A DNA stretch of 64,000 nt, from positions 6,595-70,594 of the forward strand of contig NZ_CABUAN010000009.1 in NCBI RefSeq assembly GCF_902489635.1, given 5' to 3'. Every line of letters starts with the position of its first letter. Within the stretch, counting starts at the first letter, position 1. The DNA is from an uncultured Porphyromonas sp. Its GTDB lineage: Bacteria > Bacteroidota > Bacteroidia > Bacteroidales > Porphyromonadaceae. The position numbers and the translations under genes are program-made. The notes under the pieces were generated by a model, which saw only the letters and a list, made by a program, of their open reading frames with translations, made no database searches and was not told where the DNA came from. Below, piece after piece: positions 23,970 to 32,086 of the stretch.

Positions 23970-25235
23970 ATGACACGAAAACTAACTCTCTTACTACTCA
24001 CGCTACTCTCATTAGTTGTGACTGCCAAAGCTCAGCTTAGGGTGCGTCCTGATGGCAGTGTCCATATGGGGACAACATCAATAACAGCATCTTCGCTTGA
24101 AAAAGATGCATTACTTGTCGTATCTGAGCCAGGGAAATCGGCTTCTTCCATCGGCTTCAAGCTAGACCAAAAGGAAAACCCATTGGGTCGAATAGAGTTT
24201 TTGAGAGAATCTAAACTCAAAGAGTTGTCTATGAATTTTTGTCATAACGCAGCTCTTGTCTTGAAAGATTATGATGATGGTCGAATTGTTTTTAGGTTTC
24301 AAGTATCCCCAGGGTTTCAGCCCATGCCATTAATAAATGATGTCGCTCCATCTTCATTAGACACTTTATCCCATTCTGATGATATAGACGAGTTTATGAT
24401 GCGTAGAAATGGTTCAGGACTAGATATGCGTTATGATGCACAGTATCGCTTGTTTTTTGAGCCTATGGGTTATGCACGAATCTTCTCTTTGGGAAGTTCA
24501 AAAAACTATTGGACAGAAGCTTATATAACACAATCTCACTTCAAAAAATTTCCTATTATTACTTCCGATCAATCTGCTAAAGAAAATGTGGAAGAAATTG
24601 ACGAGGATGAAGCAAGTCGAGCACTATTAAAGTTACGCCCAGTTACATATACGCTCAAAGAAGATAATGCAAATGCTTCAGACCTAGTATCACTTGACAA
24701 GTCTAACTTCAAGGCTCAAAACCATCACAACTACGGTTTGATTGCTCAAGAAGTTTTAGAGATCTTTCCAGACATCGTTGAGTATGACACAGTCTCTAAA
24801 CAATATGGGATTCGCTATATGGAGCTTATTCCTATCTTGATTGTAACACTACAAAGGCAGCAACAAGAAATCGAGATCCTCAAAGAGCATATTGGTCGAT
24901 CTACCGAAAGTAAATACCAACCATTGCGAACAGCAACAGATATTTCTACTCCAAATGATATAGCATCTTACACTCCAAAGCTTTGGGAGGCTGTTCCTAA
25001 TCCATTTTCAGATCAAACCTCAATCGCATACTATGTGCCAAGTGAAGTGACGGATGCTTACATCGCTTTATTAAACCTGCAAGGAGAAATGTTGGAAAGT
25101 TATCCTTGTACCGAAAGAGGTTATAAAGCTAATGTTTTAATCTCTTCGGATGGGCTTGCTAGTGGGCTCTATCTATATGCTCTCATCGTAGATGGCGTAG
25201 AAGTTGCAATGCGCAAACTAGTTGTCAAGAAATAG
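23970..25235 (+). CDS. Secreted protein with S74 chaperone domain and T9SS tail
   Basis: A 421-residue secreted protein with signal peptide RKLTLLLLTLLSLVVTAKAQ. Residues 199-300 match the peptidase S74 intramolecular chaperone of tail spikes: SDQSAKENVEEI (candidate Ser199-Lys204 dyad), LKLRPVTYTL, and NYGLIAQEVLEIFPDIV with YMELIPILIVTLQRQQQEIEIL as the final helix. The last 85 residues (AVPNPFSDQTSIAYYVP, ending SGLYLYALIVDGVEVAMRKLVVKK) form a type IX sorting domain. S74 normally drives trimer folding and then cuts itself off. Base composition is clearly more AT-rich than its neighbours, suggesting transfer. The N-terminal 190 residues are unrecognised. Confidence 0.85.
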   Translation: MTRKLTLLLLTLLSLVVTAKAQLRVRPDGSVHMGTTSITASSLEKDALLVVSEPGKSASSIGFKLDQKENPLGRIEFLRESKLKELSMNFCHNAALVLKDYDDGRIVFRFQVSPGFQPMPLINDVAPSSLDTLSHSDDIDEFMMRRNGSGLDMRYDAQYRLFFEPMGYARIFSLGSSKNYWTEAYITQSHFKKFPIITSDQSAKENVEEIDEDEASRALLKLRPVTYTLKEDNANASDLVSLDKSNFKAQNHHNYGLIAQEVLEIFPDIVEYDTVSKQYGIRYMELIPILIVTLQRQQQEIEILKEHIGRSTESKYQPLRTATDISTPNDIASYTPKLWEAVPNPFSDQTSIAYYVPSEVTDAYIALLNLQGEMLESYPCTERGYKANVLISSDGLASGLYLYALIVDGVEVAMRKLVVKK

Positions 25236-25260
25236 AACAAAAAAACAGAGCTTTATAGCT

Positions 25261-26436
25261 ATGAAACACTTTATTGTAGTACTGATATGCTTCTTGTTTT
25301 GTGGCAGTTTACTATCTCAAGAAACTTTTGAATGTCTTACACCTACGTCACAAATAGCTCTAAATACTTGGAACAATCTGAGGCATGATGATTATATACC
25401 AAATGAGAAGACCCATATTAAGACAGTTCGGGTTGCCTTGCATTACATTTTGCCTCAAAAAGATGAAATAGACTCTCTTCGTAATTTTGAGCCGATAAGA
25501 AGGGATGGCTTGCTTAATGGTTATGAATATGCAGAAAAGCTTGTCAATATGGCTAATATAATTTGGGTAAACAACGAAAAGATGAGATTGATGCCCAATA
25601 ACAATACTTCTGTCCTAGAGCCTAAAGTACAACTTCAACTTTCGGGTGTATCATATATTTATGACGATGGTGAATACCGCCGTTTTTTCAAACTACATCC
25701 TTATGCTAAAGACGAAGGATTTCGTAATTTAGATCCGACAAAAGGTTGTATAGATGTCTATGTATACAATACAGACAAAGTCAATGATAGTGGAGGTGTA
25801 GCTGGTGGGATTCCAGCAAAGTATTTGGCTGTTAGAGGAGGTTGGCTACGCTATCTTACAGATCTAAAACGTATGAAAGCAAATACACCAACTTGTGGTT
25901 TAGAAGTTCACGCTTGGACTTTAAATCATGAGCTAGGACATTGTATGAGCCTATACCATACAGTAGTATGGGGAGAAAGTGATGATTGCGATGACACCCC
26001 ATCTGTAGCTGAAATAACAGCATATGCGGATAGTTTAGGAAGGGACGACACGGATTGTGGCAATTCTTGGGAACCCGTTTACGACAAGAAGACAAGAGAG
26101 GAGATAACCAAAGATGCCTACTTGACGAAGAGCAACAATCTAATGGATTATGGCAATTGGGCAATAACACCTCAACAGCTTGGAAAGATTCACTATACCC
26201 TCTCTCACTCTCTCAAAGATGTGACAATATCCAACTACGAGATAGACAAACTGACTATATCTAGTATGAAAAGATCTGATAACTCATTTACCTCAAAACG
26301 TATAGATATCGTTCCCACATCTCAGATGGAAATTGAAGAAGGGGAGTCAATGATATTAAACAGCTCTGAAGTTTCGATTCAAGGAGACTTCAGCGTACAG
26401 AAAGGAGGATACTTTGTTGTTAACATTGAAAAATAA
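25261..26436 (+). CDS. Secreted M43-like zinc metalloprotease
   Basis: A 391-residue secreted protein; the start at 25261 gives signal peptide KHFIVVLICFLFCGSLLSQ. The zinc motif HELGHCMSLYH (His223, Glu224, His227, His233) is a metzincin HExxHxxxxxH, and NNLMDYGNW supplies the Met-turn, as in pappalysin/cytophagalysin (M43) enzymes. A DDCDDTPS segment after the zinc motif is also typical of M43. The C-terminal 70 residues are beta-rich (MEIEEGESMILNSSEVSIQG) but no classical sorting domain is clear. It starts 25 bases after the S74 gene and shares its AT-rich composition, so the two probably arrived together. Confidence 0.82.
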   Translation: MKHFIVVLICFLFCGSLLSQETFECLTPTSQIALNTWNNLRHDDYIPNEKTHIKTVRVALHYILPQKDEIDSLRNFEPIRRDGLLNGYEYAEKLVNMANIIWVNNEKMRLMPNNNTSVLEPKVQLQLSGVSYIYDDGEYRRFFKLHPYAKDEGFRNLDPTKGCIDVYVYNTDKVNDSGGVAGGIPAKYLAVRGGWLRYLTDLKRMKANTPTCGLEVHAWTLNHELGHCMSLYHTVVWGESDDCDDTPSVAEITAYADSLGRDDTDCGNSWEPVYDKKTREEITKDAYLTKSNNLMDYGNWAITPQQLGKIHYTLSHSLKDVTISNYEIDKLTISSMKRSDNSFTSKRIDIVPTSQMEIEEGESMILNSSEVSIQGDFSVQKGGYFVVNIEK

Positions 26437-26443
26437 AGTGATT

Positions 26444-27415
26444 ATGAATAGTAGAATGATGATCGCATCACTTATTATGATGATGTCGTTTGGAGCAAGC
26501 TTGTTAGCTCAGGAGACACTGCCACTACATCCAGGCGTAGGGTCGGAGTGGTATTACGACATTGCCTCCTTAAGAGTTCCCTACGGATATGAGTATGGAT
26601 ACATCAAGGTGGCTATCGTCCAGGATACAATCGTAGATGAGATCCCCTGTCTTAAGACTGTCACGGAGTTTTATAACGAGCGGGGACATTTGTTCGATCG
26701 CAAGACAGGGTTGGTGCTTTATGAAGGTGCTAAGGCGTACGACCTATGCGATGGTAAGAAGTACCTCAAGTATGACCTTGATGCTCAGGAGGGAGAGGAG
26801 GTGCCCATCGGGTTTAACTATCAGCAGATGGATCCCCAGAGACACAGCATCTTAGGCACTAAGGCTATCGTAGAGAAGCGTGAGCTAATCGATATAGATG
26901 GTCATCAGCTGATACGACAGCTCTACAAGATAGATGTGTGCTATAAGACAGCTGAAGGGTCGGTCGTAGACACCCTGCGCAGGAGCTTCACACAGCTTAT
27001 AGGCTGTGAGGAGAGAGATAATCTGCAGGGGATCTTCCCTCTTTGGTATGATCCTACGGGAGATACGAAGCTCTTCGATAGTCCTAATGAGAAGTTTAGA
27101 TGCTTCCATAGCCCATCATTTGAGTACAAGGCAAAGTATGGACATGATTGCGACTATGTCTCTTATCCAGTGGCTATAGAGCTGGTGCAAAGTGCTACGC
27201 CAAGGCTTTGGATCGAAGGCGACAAGCTCTTATGGAGCGAAGTGACACCTCAAGCGATCTCCGTCTACGATATGTCTGCCACACTCATCCGCAGAGTAAC
27301 GATAGCAGGCGGAGTCTCGTCAGCTGGACTAGACTTCCTCACAAAGGGAGAGAGCTACCTCTTCGTCGTAGAGGACTCCCTGGGCCAGAGATATGCGCAG
27401 ACGTTGCTCTTTTGA
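26444..27415 (+). CDS. Secreted hypothetical protein with C-terminal sorting-like tail
   Basis: A 323-residue protein from the ATG at 26444, 7 bases after the protease gene. The leader NSRMMIASLIMMMSFGASLLAQ is a signal peptide. The body (WYYDIASLRVPYGYEYGYIKVAIVQD and onward) is not recognised. The last 75 residues (PRLWIEGDKLLWSEVTPQAISVYDMSATLIRRV, ending GESYLFVVEDSLGQRYAQTLLF) resemble a type IX sorting domain. Its GC content is back to the window average, unlike the two genes before it. Confidence 0.7.
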   Translation: MNSRMMIASLIMMMSFGASLLAQETLPLHPGVGSEWYYDIASLRVPYGYEYGYIKVAIVQDTIVDEIPCLKTVTEFYNERGHLFDRKTGLVLYEGAKAYDLCDGKKYLKYDLDAQEGEEVPIGFNYQQMDPQRHSILGTKAIVEKRELIDIDGHQLIRQLYKIDVCYKTAEGSVVDTLRRSFTQLIGCEERDNLQGIFPLWYDPTGDTKLFDSPNEKFRCFHSPSFEYKAKYGHDCDYVSYPVAIELVQSATPRLWIEGDKLLWSEVTPQAISVYDMSATLIRRVTIAGGVSSAGLDFLTKGESYLFVVEDSLGQRYAQTLLF

Positions 27416-27548
27416 TAAATACTTCCTATGCGCCTATAGGTAGCCGCAATAGACACTAGGCGTAAGACAAGTAGTGCTACGCTCTTTTATTTGCAGTTAA
27501 GCTTAGCGAGTAATAGCCATGTACGCGGCATGGTGTCGAGGTAGGTCG

Positions 27549-27580
27549 TTTGTTTTTGCAGGGAGAAATTAGTACCTTTG
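27549..27580 (+). promoter_or_regulatory. Promoter, TTTG-N20-TACCTTTG
   Basis: TTTG at 27549-27552 and TACCTTTG at 27573-27580, 20 bases apart, match the Bacteroidota consensus. The NlpC/P60 gene starts 41 bases later. The preceding gap (27416-27548) holds the second copy of the TTGCAGTTAAGCTTAGC repeat at about 27493. Confidence 0.7.
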
Positions 27581-27621
27581 CTCCAAATGTACAGCTACCC
27601 ATAGCTACAACAACATACTAG

Positions 27622-28335
27622 ATGAGTTATAAACCTAGATCTATCAGACTGCTCCTAAGCACCTTCCTGCTCACATTGCTCCTAAGTCAATGTGCAGCCA
27701 AGAGTCCCAGCGGTATGACCTCTAAGCGTCCCGTACTAAAGCGCCCCCCCATACAGCGTGTGGTGGGGAGCAAGGCTCAGACGGCTCACGACGAACTGGT
27801 CGCTGACCTGATCGATACAGGCAAGGAGCTACTAGGCAAGCCGTACGGATATAGAGGTAATCTGCCCTGGCGTATGGACTGCTCGGGCTTCATATCATAC
27901 GTCTACTCACAATATGGTATCACGGTACCCCGTGGATCCGCTACACAAGCTAGATATGTCAAACCAGTTAAGAAGGAGGATGTACTACCAGGAGACTTGC
28001 TCTTCTTTACGGGGCGTAATCGCAGTAGTGGTCGTGTGGGACATGTGGCGATGGTCATCGATGTCATTGATGGCGATCCTGTCATGATGCACAGCACCAA
28101 TAGCCGTGGTATCATCATCGAGCGCCTCGGCCGTAGCGCATACTTCTCCAGTCGCTATCTGAGTGCTGGGCGTGTGCCTGAGATGAATAAGCTGATCGAG
28201 GAGGGAACGATGATGGTGCCCGAGCCAAAGCTCTCGCCTATCGCACCTAATCACCAGATTAATCCGATAGATATAGATCGTGAGAACCTCCTACCAGAGA
28301 TACCTATCGCTGCGCCTAAGCAGTGGCGTAGATAG
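27622..28335 (+). CDS. NlpC/P60 family lipoprotein (cell-wall endopeptidase)
   Basis: A 237-residue predicted lipoprotein (lipobox LLSQC, Cys24) with an NlpC/P60 (C40) domain at about residues 58-175. The catalytic Cys87 is in RMDCSGFISYVY, the His is in GRVGHVAMVID (His141), and a third polar residue, His157, is in MMHSTNS. It likely cuts D-Glu-diamino acid bonds in peptidoglycan stem peptides in the periplasm. The C-terminal 60 residues are proline-rich and unstructured. It has its own promoter and precedes pth by 54 bases. Confidence 0.92.
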   Translation: MSYKPRSIRLLLSTFLLTLLLSQCAAKSPSGMTSKRPVLKRPPIQRVVGSKAQTAHDELVADLIDTGKELLGKPYGYRGNLPWRMDCSGFISYVYSQYGITVPRGSATQARYVKPVKKEDVLPGDLLFFTGRNRSSGRVGHVAMVIDVIDGDPVMMHSTNSRGIIIERLGRSAYFSSRYLSAGRVPEMNKLIEEGTMMVPEPKLSPIAPNHQINPIDIDRENLLPEIPIAAPKQWRR

Positions 28336-28389
28336 GCTCTCTGTGAGACTGAGCGATGCGGTCTCGCTACCCTTGTCATCTATCGCAAT

Positions 28390-28950
28390 ATGAATCAATA
28401 TCTAATCGTCGGGCTCGGTAATCCTACGGAGGAGTATCGTGGCACGAGACACAACATAGGCTTTCGTATGGTGAACCACCTTGCTGACAAGCAGGGATGG
28501 ACATGGTCTACGGCTCGACACGGGGAGATCACCTCAGGACGCATTAAGAATGTCCAGCTGACGCTCCTCAAGCCATCTACCTATATGAACCTGAGTGGCA
28601 CAGCCGTGCGCTACTGGATGCGGGAATTGAAGCTGCCGATAGAAAACATACTCATCTGTCTCGATGACTTGGCGCTCCCCTTCGGCACGCTTCGTATGAA
28701 GCCGGGCGGTAGTGCAGGCGGGCACAATGGTTTGAAGCATATCACGGAGCTACTCGGCACAGATCGCTATCCGCGACTACGCTTTGGCATAGGGCATGAC
28801 TACCCGAGGGGTAAGCAGATAGAGTATGTGCTGGCGCAGTTTCCCGAGGGGGAGCTGGCCGACATGCCGCGGCTCCTAGAGCGTACCGATGAGATGATCG
28901 AGAGCTTCTGCCTGATAGGTGTGGAGCGGACGATGAATAGCTTTAACTAG
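28390..28950 (+). CDS. pth: Peptidyl-tRNA hydrolase
   Basis: A 186-residue Pth, full length. It frees tRNA from drop-off peptidyl-tRNA in the cytoplasm. Marks are LIVGLGNPTEEYRGTRHNIGF with catalytic His21, the TYMNLSG motif, and CLDDLALPFGTLRMKPGGSAGGHNGLKHI containing the conserved Asp. It is followed 7 bases later by the ribosome-rescue-linked S4 protein gene, so the pair forms a small translation-quality operon. Confidence 0.97.
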   Translation: MNQYLIVGLGNPTEEYRGTRHNIGFRMVNHLADKQGWTWSTARHGEITSGRIKNVQLTLLKPSTYMNLSGTAVRYWMRELKLPIENILICLDDLALPFGTLRMKPGGSAGGHNGLKHITELLGTDRYPRLRFGIGHDYPRGKQIEYVLAQFPEGELADMPRLLERTDEMIESFCLIGVERTMNSFN

Positions 28951-28957
28951 TCAAGCC

Positions 28958-29455
28958 ATGAGCAGACCTGTACGGATCGATAGTTTCCTCTGGGCGGTGC
29001 GTATCTTCAAGACACGCTCCATAGCGCAGGATGCTTGCCGGAAGGGTAGGGTGGCGATCAATGATGTGACTGCCAAACCGGCTAAAATGGTGATGGCGGG
29101 CGACATCATATCGGTGCGCAAGCCACCCGTGACGCTATCCTTTAAGGTGCTGCAGACCACAACCAATCGTATGGGTGCTAAGCTCGTCCCTGAGTATATA
29201 CTCAATGTAACGCCTCCTGAGCAGTACGAGCTACTAGAGATGAAGCGTATGTCGGGCTATGTGGATCGTGCACAGGGCCTTGGCAGACCGACCAAGCGTG
29301 AGCGACGGGACCTAGAGCAATTCCTCCAGGCACCAGTCGTGGAGGCACCTCTAGAGGAGTGGGACGATGAGCCTCTCGACTATGATGAGCCACTCGACTA
29401 CGATGAGGAGCAAGACAGTCCCTCATCCAATCTCCTCGACTGGGACAACTGGTAA
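28958..29455 (+). CDS. hslR: S4-domain RNA-binding protein, Hsp15 type
   Basis: A 165-residue protein with an N-terminal S4 domain (residues 3-60: VRIDSFLWAVRIFKTRSIAQDACRKGRVAINDVTAKPAKMVMAGDIISV), the fold of Hsp15/HslR. Hsp15 binds free 50S subunits that carry peptidyl-tRNA, fitting the neighbouring pth. After a conserved basic stretch (GRPTKRERRDLEQF) the C-terminus is strongly acidic and contains a repeated DEPLDYDEPLDYDE, an extension not present in the E. coli protein. Confidence 0.88.
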   Translation: MSRPVRIDSFLWAVRIFKTRSIAQDACRKGRVAINDVTAKPAKMVMAGDIISVRKPPVTLSFKVLQTTTNRMGAKLVPEYILNVTPPEQYELLEMKRMSGYVDRAQGLGRPTKRERRDLEQFLQAPVVEAPLEEWDDEPLDYDEPLDYDEEQDSPSSNLLDWDNW

Positions 29456-29470
29456 GCAACTGCTGACGAC

Positions 29471-30625
29471 ATGCAGTACACGCCTCGCATACTGATCATC
29501 CATAGAGCGCTGGCTCCCTATCGGATAGACCTCTTCTCTCACTTGGCGAAGCGGTACGATGTGGAGCTATACTTAGAGTATGGTCAGCCACTGGAGCAAG
29601 ACTTTAACTTAGCACAGCAGGGGGAGCGCATACAGTTTGACTATAAGCTATTAGCCCCTGGGGGGCGTCTCCTACCTAATCTGCGTCCCGAGATACTGCG
29701 TATCTTGCGCAAGCCGTATGACTTGATCCTCTGTAGCGAGTTTAACCTCCTGACAGGGATGCTCTACCTACTGCGTAGACGCTCGGCACGTCCCCTACCC
29801 CGTCTCGTTTCTATGTGCGATGACAACTTGGTGACGGCCGAGGCAACTATCGCTGACTCTTCCTACTGGTCTAAGCGCTGGCTACTAGATCGCCTCGATG
29901 GGGTGATCCTATGCAACGAGCAGGTGAAGGATCGCTATCGAGATCTATACCGTGGAGAACTATCGAAGTGGCACTACCTACCGATCGTACAAGATGAGCA
30001 ATACTTGCAGCAACAGGTCGCACTAGCAGAGGCGCAGACCACAGTGCTACGCTCCCGCTATGCTATCCCTGACGGGCGGGCGATAATCCTCTACGTGGGG
30101 CGGCTCGATAAGGTAAAGAACTTGCCACGCCTCCTAGACGCTTTCAGATTAGTTATCGACGAAGGGCTAGACCTCCAGCTGCTGATGGTGGGTGATGGAC
30201 CGATGGACGCGGAGCTACGTCAGCAAGCTACGATGCTCAAGCTAGAGGAGCGGATTACCTTTGCGGGCAAGCAGCAGGGGAGTGATCTCTATGCGCATTA
30301 CGGACTCGGAGATGCGCTGATACTGCCGAGTACTGACGAGCTCTTTGGTGCGACGGTTGCTGAGGCGCTCGCCCTAGGCATGCCCGTAGCGGTGAGCGAG
30401 GTAGCGGGCTCCTGCACACTCGTTCGCTCTGAGCGGGAGGGTTACCGACTGAACCCGCTAGATACAGAGGATATAGCACGAGCTTTGCGGCATCTCTATG
30501 ACTTGATAGGGGAGCGCTGTGGTGGGATCACCAGACAGTCGCTACTGCCCTATACTTTCGACCAATATATGTTGCAGCTAGATGGCTATCTAGATAGTTT
30601 GATCGCTGAGCGCTATAAGTCATGA
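29471..30625 (+). CDS. Family 4-type glycosyltransferase
   Basis: A 384-residue GT-B glycosyltransferase. The C-terminal half carries GT4 marks: ILYVGRLDKVKNLPRLLDAF, LLMVGDGPMDAELRQ, then ALILPSTDELFGATVAEALALGMPV with the EX7E pair (Glu in DELFG and VAEA). The N-terminus (HRALAPYRIDLFSHLAKRYDVELYLEY) is the acceptor domain. It should act on the cytoplasmic face in surface polysaccharide or glycolipid synthesis. Donor and acceptor are unknown. The gene overlaps the next one by 4 bases. Confidence 0.9.
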   Translation: MQYTPRILIIHRALAPYRIDLFSHLAKRYDVELYLEYGQPLEQDFNLAQQGERIQFDYKLLAPGGRLLPNLRPEILRILRKPYDLILCSEFNLLTGMLYLLRRRSARPLPRLVSMCDDNLVTAEATIADSSYWSKRWLLDRLDGVILCNEQVKDRYRDLYRGELSKWHYLPIVQDEQYLQQQVALAEAQTTVLRSRYAIPDGRAIILYVGRLDKVKNLPRLLDAFRLVIDEGLDLQLLMVGDGPMDAELRQQATMLKLEERITFAGKQQGSDLYAHYGLGDALILPSTDELFGATVAEALALGMPVAVSEVAGSCTLVRSEREGYRLNPLDTEDIARALRHLYDLIGERCGGITRQSLLPYTFDQYMLQLDGYLDSLIAERYKS

Positions 30626-31578
30626 TACAACGATATAAGAGTTCGCTCCCAGCGTCACTGGCACTCCTTACGATCGTAATCGTCTGGGCACTCTGTGTCG
30701 TCATACAGTGGTACTTGCTCGCTCCACAGCTTGATAGTACAGCACTGCTTGTGGGCTTTGTCTCTCACGTACTGGCACTGGTAGCTACGCTCGGACTGTC
30801 AGACCGCATAGCCATACAGCTCCTCCTCATCACGCCCCGTCAGCGAGCGCTCTTACTGCTCCTGCAGGCATTGCTCTTGGTGCCGCTCACTACATTCTTT
30901 ACGCTCAGCTGGTCCGTCTGGGCACTCCCCGCGCTGCTCATCTCGCTATACCTGCAGATGCTCTGCTACAGTCGTCCTGACCGGCGCCAGGTGCTCACCC
31001 TCGCCGGACTCATGATGGGCATTGCCGTACTGCTCTACCCTCCGTTGCTTCTGATCGTACCGCTGAGCTTGTCGCTCCTCGCCTTGATGAAGGTGCGTCG
31101 CCTGCGCGCCTACCTCGCCTATCTCTGTGGCTTCATAGCGATACTCTGGCTCGTACTGCCTACGCTCTACCTCTGGCAAGGTGCTACGCCACTGCTAAAC
31201 CTCTACGCACAGCTACAGATCAGCGTAGAGACGCTTCTAAGCCCCGCTACGCCCTTCGAGTGGATAGGGTGGGGCGTTATAGCCCTGACGCTCATTATGG
31301 CGCGTATCGGGCTGGAAAGCATTCGTGGAGGCTCTCACGTCGTCACCTGGTACCGACAGAGAGCGCTGCTACTGATGACGACCTTCGTCCTCCTGCTGGC
31401 ACTGGTACAGGCAGAGACGATGCGCTCCACGCTCCTACTAGCCGTACCGCTGGTCATCATACCGATCACCCCCTGGGCGAGTCAGCTCTCCCGCTATGCG
31501 TGGCGCTACCTACTGCCACTCCTCGTGATCCTCGTCACGACGCTGCAGCTGCTCCTCGCGGGCCTCGTCGTCCTCTAG
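30622..31578 (+). CDS. Polytopic membrane protein, hypothetical
   Basis: A 318-residue protein with about nine to ten hydrophobic helices throughout, including LALLTIVIVWALCVVIQWYLL and LLPLLVILVTTLQLLLAGLVVL at the very C-terminus. No catalytic motif is recognised. It overlaps the glycosyltransferase gene by 4 bases (ATGA), so the two are translationally coupled and a role in the same envelope-glycan step is inferred. It is the last plus-strand gene before the coding direction flips. Confidence 0.75.
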   Translation: MIQRYKSSLPASLALLTIVIVWALCVVIQWYLLAPQLDSTALLVGFVSHVLALVATLGLSDRIAIQLLLITPRQRALLLLLQALLLVPLTTFFTLSWSVWALPALLISLYLQMLCYSRPDRRQVLTLAGLMMGIAVLLYPPLLLIVPLSLSLLALMKVRRLRAYLAYLCGFIAILWLVLPTLYLWQGATPLLNLYAQLQISVETLLSPATPFEWIGWGVIALTLIMARIGLESIRGGSHVVTWYRQRALLLMTTFVLLLALVQAETMRSTLLLAVPLVIIPITPWASQLSRYAWRYLLPLLVILVTTLQLLLAGLVVL

Positions 31579-31597
31579 GATAATAAGCGCATACAAA

Positions 31598-31628
31598 AGG
31601 AGGCTATCAACTAATGTGACAGCCTCCT
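31598..31628 (-). terminator. Terminator between converging operons
   Basis: AGGAGGCT (31598-31605) pairs with AGCCTCCT (31621-31628), extended by a TATCA/TGACA pairing with one mismatch. On the minus strand the stem is followed by TTTT, so it best serves the 31675 gene, but it lies between converging genes. Confidence 0.65.
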
Positions 31629-31674
31629 CTCGTTCTTGTTGTCTAACTTCTATCTAACCATCAAAGCGTTGCGC

Positions 31675-32079
31675 TCATTGCGCCTTGCTCGTGCGTAGCT
31701 CTTTCCAGAGATCTATGACGAGTAGGACGGCGACGACGCAGACAAATGGTAGTATAGCTGCCTGTCCCCACGAGAAGTGGGGTAGGAGATCCGAGCAGAG
31801 GTGCCCTACATTGAGCAGCAGGGTGAGACAAGCGAGTACGAAACTGACGATAGTGCTCCAGCGTCGCTTGCCGTAGCAGCTACAGAGCAGTCCGACGAGT
31901 GGTACTAGGTAAAGCATCCACCCCGTAAAGGCGGTCATGGCAGGAAGCATCTCTGTGGTCATCTCCTCCGTTGCTATGCTGAGACCAGCAAAGAGTGGCA
32001 TCAGCTCACAGAGCGTGTGGAAGATGTATCCCATCGGGATGAAAGCCCATAGGAGGGCGGTACGAGTCTGTCTATTCAT
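31675..32079 (-). CDS. Small four-helix membrane protein
   Basis: A 134-residue protein with four hydrophobic helices: about 7-30, 50-68 (MLYLVPLVGLLCSCY), 75-95 (STIVSFVLACLTLLLNVGHL) and 103-125 (AAILPFVCVVAVLLVIDLW). No family is recognised. It begins 7 bases after the DUF4374 lipoprotein gene and so is the third gene of the receptor operon. In the Bacteroides xus operon this position is held by a PepSY reductase, which this is not. It might supply an inner-membrane step for the imported ligand. Confidence 0.7.
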   Translation of the reverse strand: MNRQTRTALLWAFIPMGYIFHTLCELMPLFAGLSIATEEMTTEMLPAMTAFTGWMLYLVPLVGLLCSCYGKRRWSTIVSFVLACLTLLLNVGHLCSDLLPHFSWGQAAILPFVCVVAVLLVIDLWKELRTSKAQ

Positions 32080-32086
32080 AGGTCGT

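Noticed and set aside
31578..31675. Replication terminus at the change of coding direction near 31.6 kb
   Set aside because: Genes converge here, but parS, mnmG and the DnaA-like cluster nearby point to the origin side, and no dif-like site was seen. A local operon boundary is the simpler reading.
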